Below are positions 14,637 to 17,715 of a DNA stretch of 17,715 nucleotides, in pieces. A program made the position numbers and the translations under genes. Origin of the DNA: a bacterium (GTDB taxonomy: Bacteria > B130-G9). Under the pieces are notes generated by a model. It was not told the origin of the DNA. It ran no database searches and saw nothing but the letters and a program-made list of their open reading frames with translations. The stretch covers positions 1 through 17,715 of the forward strand of contig DATLAJ010000030.1 of NCBI GenBank assembly GCA_035527515.1, read 5' to 3'. Within the stretch, counting starts at the first letter, position 1. Each line of letters begins with the position of its first letter.

Positions 14637-14930
14637 ATGCAGATCGGAAGGGAGCAGATCGAATACCTCGCGAGGCTTTCTGGCGTCGAGCTTGACGAGA
14701 CGGAGAGGGAGACGTTCAGTCGGCAGCTTCTTCGCATAATTGGCTATGTTGATAAGCTGAACGAGCTCGACCTTGCGAATGTGCCTCCGACGGCGCACAC
14801 GCAGGATTTGACGGGCGTTTTCCGGGAGGACGAGTGTCGGCCGGGCATTACTCAGGAGGCGGCATTGGCGATGGCGCCGGACCGTCAGGGCGACTACTTC
14901 CGTGTCCCGAAGGTGATCAAGAGCGACTAG
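14637..14930 (+). CDS. gatC: Asp-tRNA(Asn)/Glu-tRNA(Gln) amidotransferase subunit C
   Basis: A 97-residue protein matching GatC in length and layout: an N-terminal helix IGREQIEYLARLSGVELDE, then FSRQLLRIIGYVDKLNELDLANVPPTAH, a FREDECRPG stretch, and the C-terminal YFRVPKVI. GatC is the small belt subunit that wraps GatA and GatB in the complex that amidates mischarged Glu-tRNA(Gln) and Asp-tRNA(Asn). ATG 14637 is 4 nt after the previous stop, and GGTGA (14623-14627), inside the end of that gene, is the likely ribosome binding site, so translation is probably coupled. gatA and gatB do not follow; an ATPase gene does. Confidence 0.93.
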   Translation: MQIGREQIEYLARLSGVELDETERETFSRQLLRIIGYVDKLNELDLANVPPTAHTQDLTGVFREDECRPGITQEAALAMAPDRQGDYFRVPKVIKSD

Positions 14931-14942
14931 GTGGGAGGCTTC

Positions 14943-15719
14943 ATGGACGAAGGTCTTGAGGACGATGGTCCCCGCTGCGAGCGCTGCAACGACACTGGCT
15001 GGGTGATAGAGGGCGACGAGGCCTTCAGGTGCGACTGCTATGAGAGCCTTCGGCAGGACATCCTGCTTGCTCAGGCCAATATCCCCGAGCGCTACTCTCA
15101 CTGTAGTCTGCTGGGGTTCGAGGTGGGCAACAACACTAGCCTGCTGCGGGCCAGGGACATCGCGATGGCTCTGGTCAAGGCGTATCCGGCACGGCGCGAC
15201 GGTCTGCTTTTCATGGGCGGCTGCGGTGTTGGCAAAACGCACCTCGCTGTGGGGATAATAAAGGACATCATCTCCAAGAGTGTCCCATGCCTATTCGTGG
15301 ATTTCCGTGCGCTGCTTGACGAGATCAAGGAGACCTATTCGGACCCCAAGGGCGGGCCTTCCGAAAGCGACATACTGCAACCTGTTCTTGAGACAGAGGT
15401 GGTGGTTCTGGACGATCTTGGGGCTGAGCACGTCAGCGAGTGGGTGCGAGACAGGCTCGGCTTCATCATCAACTATCGTTACAACAACAAGAAGATGATG
15501 ATCATTACGACCAACTACCTCGATGCGCGGGGCAAGAAGAGCAGCCTCACCAGAGCAGCGCAGACGCTCGAGGAGAGGATAGGCATGCGCCTTCGATCGA
15601 GGCTCTACGAGATGTGTGATCTGGTCGAGATTAAGGCAGATGACTACAGACCGAAGATCGCCTCGCCAACAACCCGTAACAAAAGAGGAAAAACGCCCAA
15701 GAGTGCCGCCGAAGAGTAG
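14943..15719 (+). CDS. DnaC/IstB-type AAA+ ATPase with N-terminal zinc ribbon
   Basis: A 258-residue protein. Cys12, Cys15, Cys30 and Cys32 (CxxC-x14-CxC) form a likely zinc ribbon. The Walker A motif GGCGVGKT is at residues 92-99, Walker B VVVLDDLG ends at Asp157-Asp158, sensor-1 IITTNY follows, and MRLRSRLYEMCD has the arginine-finger pattern of DnaC/DnaI helicase loaders and the IstB transposition ATPase. No IstA-type transposase or inverted repeats are nearby, so a replication or DNA-repair role such as helicase loading fits better than IS21 transposition. ATG 14943 has GGGAGG (14933-14938) upstream, rather close at 4 nt. GTG 14931, directly after the gatC stop, is an alternative. The DNA-linked gene next but one is a methyltransferase. 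Confidence 0.85.
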   Translation: MDEGLEDDGPRCERCNDTGWVIEGDEAFRCDCYESLRQDILLAQANIPERYSHCSLLGFEVGNNTSLLRARDIAMALVKAYPARRDGLLFMGGCGVGKTHLAVGIIKDIISKSVPCLFVDFRALLDEIKETYSDPKGGPSESDILQPVLETEVVVLDDLGAEHVSEWVRDRLGFIINYRYNNKKMMIITTNYLDARGKKSSLTRAAQTLEERIGMRLRSRLYEMCDLVEIKADDYRPKIASPTTRNKRGKTPKSAAEE

Positions 15720-16407
15720 CTCTCAAGTCCCGCTGTGGGACATTTCTATGCATCTCTCGCCCCGGACGATAGCCTTCCCAGGCGACCCAGCCATCGAGAT
15801 TGAAACGGCCAAAGGCGCAGGCAAGGATGATGGCGCCCTTGTTCATAGGTTCTGCATGGGCAGCCACGCCGGCACACATCTCGATGCCCCGGCGCATATA
15901 ATCAGGGGAGGTCTCACGCTTGCGGAGGTTAGCCTCGAGCCTCTCATCGGGGAATGCACCGTTGTCGACTGCTCCCAGTGCGAGCAATCCATCGACGCCG
16001 GCTTTCTTCGTGAGCAGGAGATATCATATATGAGGCGAGTTCTGCTTAAGACCAAGAACTCGGCGCTGCTTTCTGCCACCGATTTTGACTTCAACTACGT
16101 CTATCTGACGCCGGACGGCGCGAGGTTCCTTGTCGAGCTCGGCGCCTCGCTCGTCGGGATTGACTACCTCAGCATTGGGCAGATGGGACCGTTGGGTGTT
16201 GAGACGCACAAGGTTCTCTTGGCGAATCAGGTGTTGATTCTGGAGGGCCTGGACCTCTCGCAGGTTGCCCCTGGCGGCTATGAGCTGTTGTGCCTGCCGC
16301 TAAAGCTCGATGTGCCTGACGGCGCGCCTGTTAGGGCGCTGCTCCGCCCATTGGGAGAGGCTGCTGGCGCGCAAGCAGAAGCGGACCGGGACCTGGCAGA
16401 GTGCTGA
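15703..16407 (+). CDS. Cyclase/arylformamidase-family metal-dependent hydrolase
   Basis: From GTG 15703 this is a 234-residue protein of the cyclase family (KynB-like fold). It opens with VPLWDISMHLSPRTIAFPGDP, then has the metal-binding signature HAGTHLDAPAH at residues 55-65. It continues with VGIDYLSIG and HKVLLANQVLILEGLDLSQV, the usual family ending with a conserved Glu. Members hydrolyse N-formylkynurenine, isatin or other amides and lactones, and many have no known substrate. No tryptophan-degradation genes are near, so I give no symbol. The start is uncertain: GTG 15703 overlaps the ATPase stop by 17 nt, the open frame runs back to GTG 15616, and ATG 15748 would lose the conserved WDIS strand. 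Confidence 0.83.
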   Translation: MPPKSSSQVPLWDISMHLSPRTIAFPGDPAIEIETAKGAGKDDGALVHRFCMGSHAGTHLDAPAHIIRGGLTLAEVSLEPLIGECTVVDCSQCEQSIDAGFLREQEISYMRRVLLKTKNSALLSATDFDFNYVYLTPDGARFLVELGASLVGIDYLSIGQMGPLGVETHKVLLANQVLILEGLDLSQVAPGGYELLCLPLKLDVPDGAPVRALLRPLGEAAGAQAEADRDLAEC

Positions 16408-16425
16408 GGGGATAGGGGCTTCACG

Positions 16426-17589
16426 ATGCAGGGTAAGAACGTGCTCTATTATGGCGACAACCTTGAGGTTCTAAGGTTGCACGTCAAGGATGAGTCGGTT
16501 GACCTGATCTATCTGGATCCTCCTTTCAAGAGCGACCAGAACTACAACGTGCTCTTTGCGGAGAGAAACGGGACGCGGTCCCCTGCGCAGATCAAGGCGT
16601 TCAAGGATACTTGGACTTGGGACCTGGAAGCGGCAGAGGCCTTTGAGGAGGTCGTGGAAAGAGGCGGCAAGGTCTCAGAGGCGATGCAGGGCTTCCGGAA
16701 GTTGTTGGGCAACAGCGACATGCTCGCCTACATCTCCATGATGGCTCCGCGCCTCATCGAGCTGCAAAGGATCCTGAAGCGCACCGGGAGCATATACCTG
16801 CACTGCGACCCGACTGCCAGCGCCTATCTCAGGCTTCTTATGGATGCAGTGTTCGGGCCCAAGAACTTTCGAAATGAGATCGTATGGTGCTATAGTTCAA
16901 TGCAGACGGCTAAGAAGACATGGGCGAAGAAACACGATACGTTGCTATATTTTAGCAAGAGTGACCACCGGATTTTCAATGTTCAAGATGTGCTTGAGCC
17001 CTATCCTGATGACTACGCGGCCAGATTCAAGCACAGGGATGAAAAGGGGAAATACATAATACGCGCCAAAGGTGGCCCGTTCGCCGTGGGACAGGGAAGA
17101 CTCAAACCTGAGGATGAAGCGAAGTATCCGCAATGGACATACCGGCAATACATGAAGAAAGGAAGCTTGCCCAAGGACTGGTGGGTTATTCAAATGCTCA
17201 ACGCAAATTCCCCCGAACGCCTAGGTTATCCCACGCAGAAACCCGAGGCGCTCTTGGAGCGGATTATTAAAGCCAGCAGCAACGAGGGCGACCTCGTTCT
17301 CGATCCGTTCTGCGGATGCGGCACGACCATCGCCGTTGCCCAGCGCCTCAATCGCCGCTGGATTGGCATTGACGCGGCCCAACCGGCTATAACGCTTTCG
17401 ATATCTCGATTTGAGCGGACGTTTGGTGAGATAATCACCCGCCAGTATGATGTTGTCGGTGAGCTAGACTCGATATCAGGCAATACAATGCAGCCGGCAG
17501 AAGTGAATCCAACCAGGCTTCAAAAAGCAGCGAAGAGTAGTTATTCTCTCACCGTAAATCGAGCTGCGAGGATCGAGCGGGGACAATGA
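16426..17589 (+). CDS. Beta-class site-specific DNA methyltransferase (copy 1)
   Basis: A 387-residue amino-methyltransferase of the permuted beta class. The catalytic motif IV, DPPF (residues 31-34 in LIYLDPPFKSDQNYN), is at the N-terminus. The S-adenosylmethionine motif I, DPFCGCGTT (residues 293-301), is near the C-terminus, after the YPTQKPEALLERII motif X region. A target-recognition domain is therefore expected at about residues 146-245. DPPF with Phe instead of Tyr occurs in such enzymes. It would methylate adenine N6 or cytosine N4 at an unknown site. ATG 16426 has AGGGG (16414-16418) at 7 nt. The stop TGA overlaps the ATG of copy 2 as ATGA. No restriction endonuclease gene is in the window, so it may be a restriction-modification enzyme or an orphan. 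Confidence 0.92.
   Translation: MQGKNVLYYGDNLEVLRLHVKDESVDLIYLDPPFKSDQNYNVLFAERNGTRSPAQIKAFKDTWTWDLEAAEAFEEVVERGGKVSEAMQGFRKLLGNSDMLAYISMMAPRLIELQRILKRTGSIYLHCDPTASAYLRLLMDAVFGPKNFRNEIVWCYSSMQTAKKTWAKKHDTLLYFSKSDHRIFNVQDVLEPYPDDYAARFKHRDEKGKYIIRAKGGPFAVGQGRLKPEDEAKYPQWTYRQYMKKGSLPKDWWVIQMLNANSPERLGYPTQKPEALLERIIKASSNEGDLVLDPFCGCGTTIAVAQRLNRRWIGIDAAQPAITLSISRFERTFGEIITRQYDVVGELDSISGNTMQPAEVNPTRLQKAAKSSYSLTVNRAARIERGQ
16444..16555 (+). repeat. Direct repeat at methyltransferase 5' end, first copy
   Basis: This 112-nt stretch recurs at 17604-17715, offset 1160 nt, with 4 mismatches by eye (about 96% identity): one each in the codons for Tyr (tat/tac, silent), Glu/Val (gag/gtg), Ile/Val (atc/gtc) and Leu (ctg/ctc, silent). 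The second copy is cut by the window end and may continue. Confidence 0.95.
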
Positions 17590-17715
17590 AAGAGCGAAAT
17601 ACACTCTACTATGGCGACAACCTTGAGGTTCTAAGGTTGCACGTCAAGGATGTGTCGGTTGACCTGGTCTATCTCGATCCTCCTTTCAAGAGCGACCAGA
17701 ACTACAACGTGCTCT
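17586..17715 (+). CDS. Second tandem DNA methyltransferase (copy 2), N-terminal part only
   Basis: The visible 43 codons from ATG 17586 run off the right edge. They read MKERNTLYYGDNLEVLRL and so on through VDLVYLDPPFKSDQNYNVL, the same N-terminus and motif IV DPPF as copy 1, with Glu-to-Val and Ile-to-Val as the only changes after the first few residues. It starts inside the copy 1 stop (ATGA), so the two are almost certainly co-translated. Whether it is full length, has a different recognition domain, or is fused to other domains cannot be seen. Confidence 0.85.
   Translation, partial: MKERNTLYYGDNLEVLRLHVKDVSVDLVYLDPPFKSDQNYNVL
17604..17715 (+). repeat. Direct repeat at methyltransferase 5' end, second copy (cut by window end)
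   Basis: Second copy of the 112-nt repeat described at 16444-16555. Similarity begins shortly after the start codon. The first few codons differ from copy 1 (KERNT against QGKNV), so the homology does not include the ribosome binding region. Confidence 0.95.

Noticed and set aside
14943-15719. IS21 insertion sequence (IstB)
   Set aside because: No istA gene, terminal inverted repeats or target duplication was found around the ATPase gene; it sits in a compact run of host-type genes.

Overview
This is a gene-dense window of about 55-60% G+C in which every convincing gene is on the + strand. It reads as chromosomal DNA of an uncultured or poorly sampled Gram-negative, probably anaerobic bacterium. 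The Gram-negative reading rests on an RseP-type site-2 protease and a large Slt-type lytic transglycosylase with a signal peptide. The anaerobic reading rests on a small 2[4Fe-4S] ferredoxin inside the core operon. I cannot name the phylum from the sequence.

Positions 1-6140 hold the conserved translation and envelope cluster: end of pyrH, frr, a ferredoxin gene, uppS, cdsA, dxr, rseP and an RsuA/RluB-type pseudouridine synthase. These genes recycle ribosomes, start isoprenoid synthesis (Dxr), build the undecaprenyl lipid carrier (UppS), make CDP-diacylglycerol (CdsA), cleave membrane regulators (RseP) and modify rRNA. The ferredoxin and a 180-nt structured gap before uppS interrupt an otherwise tight order.

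Positions 6141-9180 hold a LeuD-type aconitase-family small subunit, whose conserved N-terminus requires a CTG start at 6176, and a TPR-rich lytic transglycosylase. Positions 9181-9703 are non-coding. They contain two inverted repeats, a mosaic of heptamer repeats (five TTGGCAG units flanked by AATCCG-type units), a UUCG hairpin and a promoter for mgtE. The Mg2+ transporter gene mgtE follows. A near-consensus promoter (TTGACA, 17 nt, TATGAT) then precedes a secreted protein of about 1123 residues with a transglutaminase-like Cys-His-Asp domain and two C-terminal beta-sandwich repeats.

Positions 14637-17715 form a compact run: an orphan gatC, a DnaC/IstB-type AAA+ ATPase with a zinc ribbon, a metal-dependent cyclase/arylformamidase-family hydrolase, and two tandem beta-class DNA methyltransferase genes. 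The second methyltransferase gene starts in an ATGA overlap with the stop of the first and is cut by the window end. The visible 5' parts of the two are about 96% identical, and the first has a lower-G+C centre where the target-recognition domain should lie. This pair, the CTG-started leuD-like gene, the heptamer mosaic and the secreted transglutaminase-like protein are the items most worth following up.
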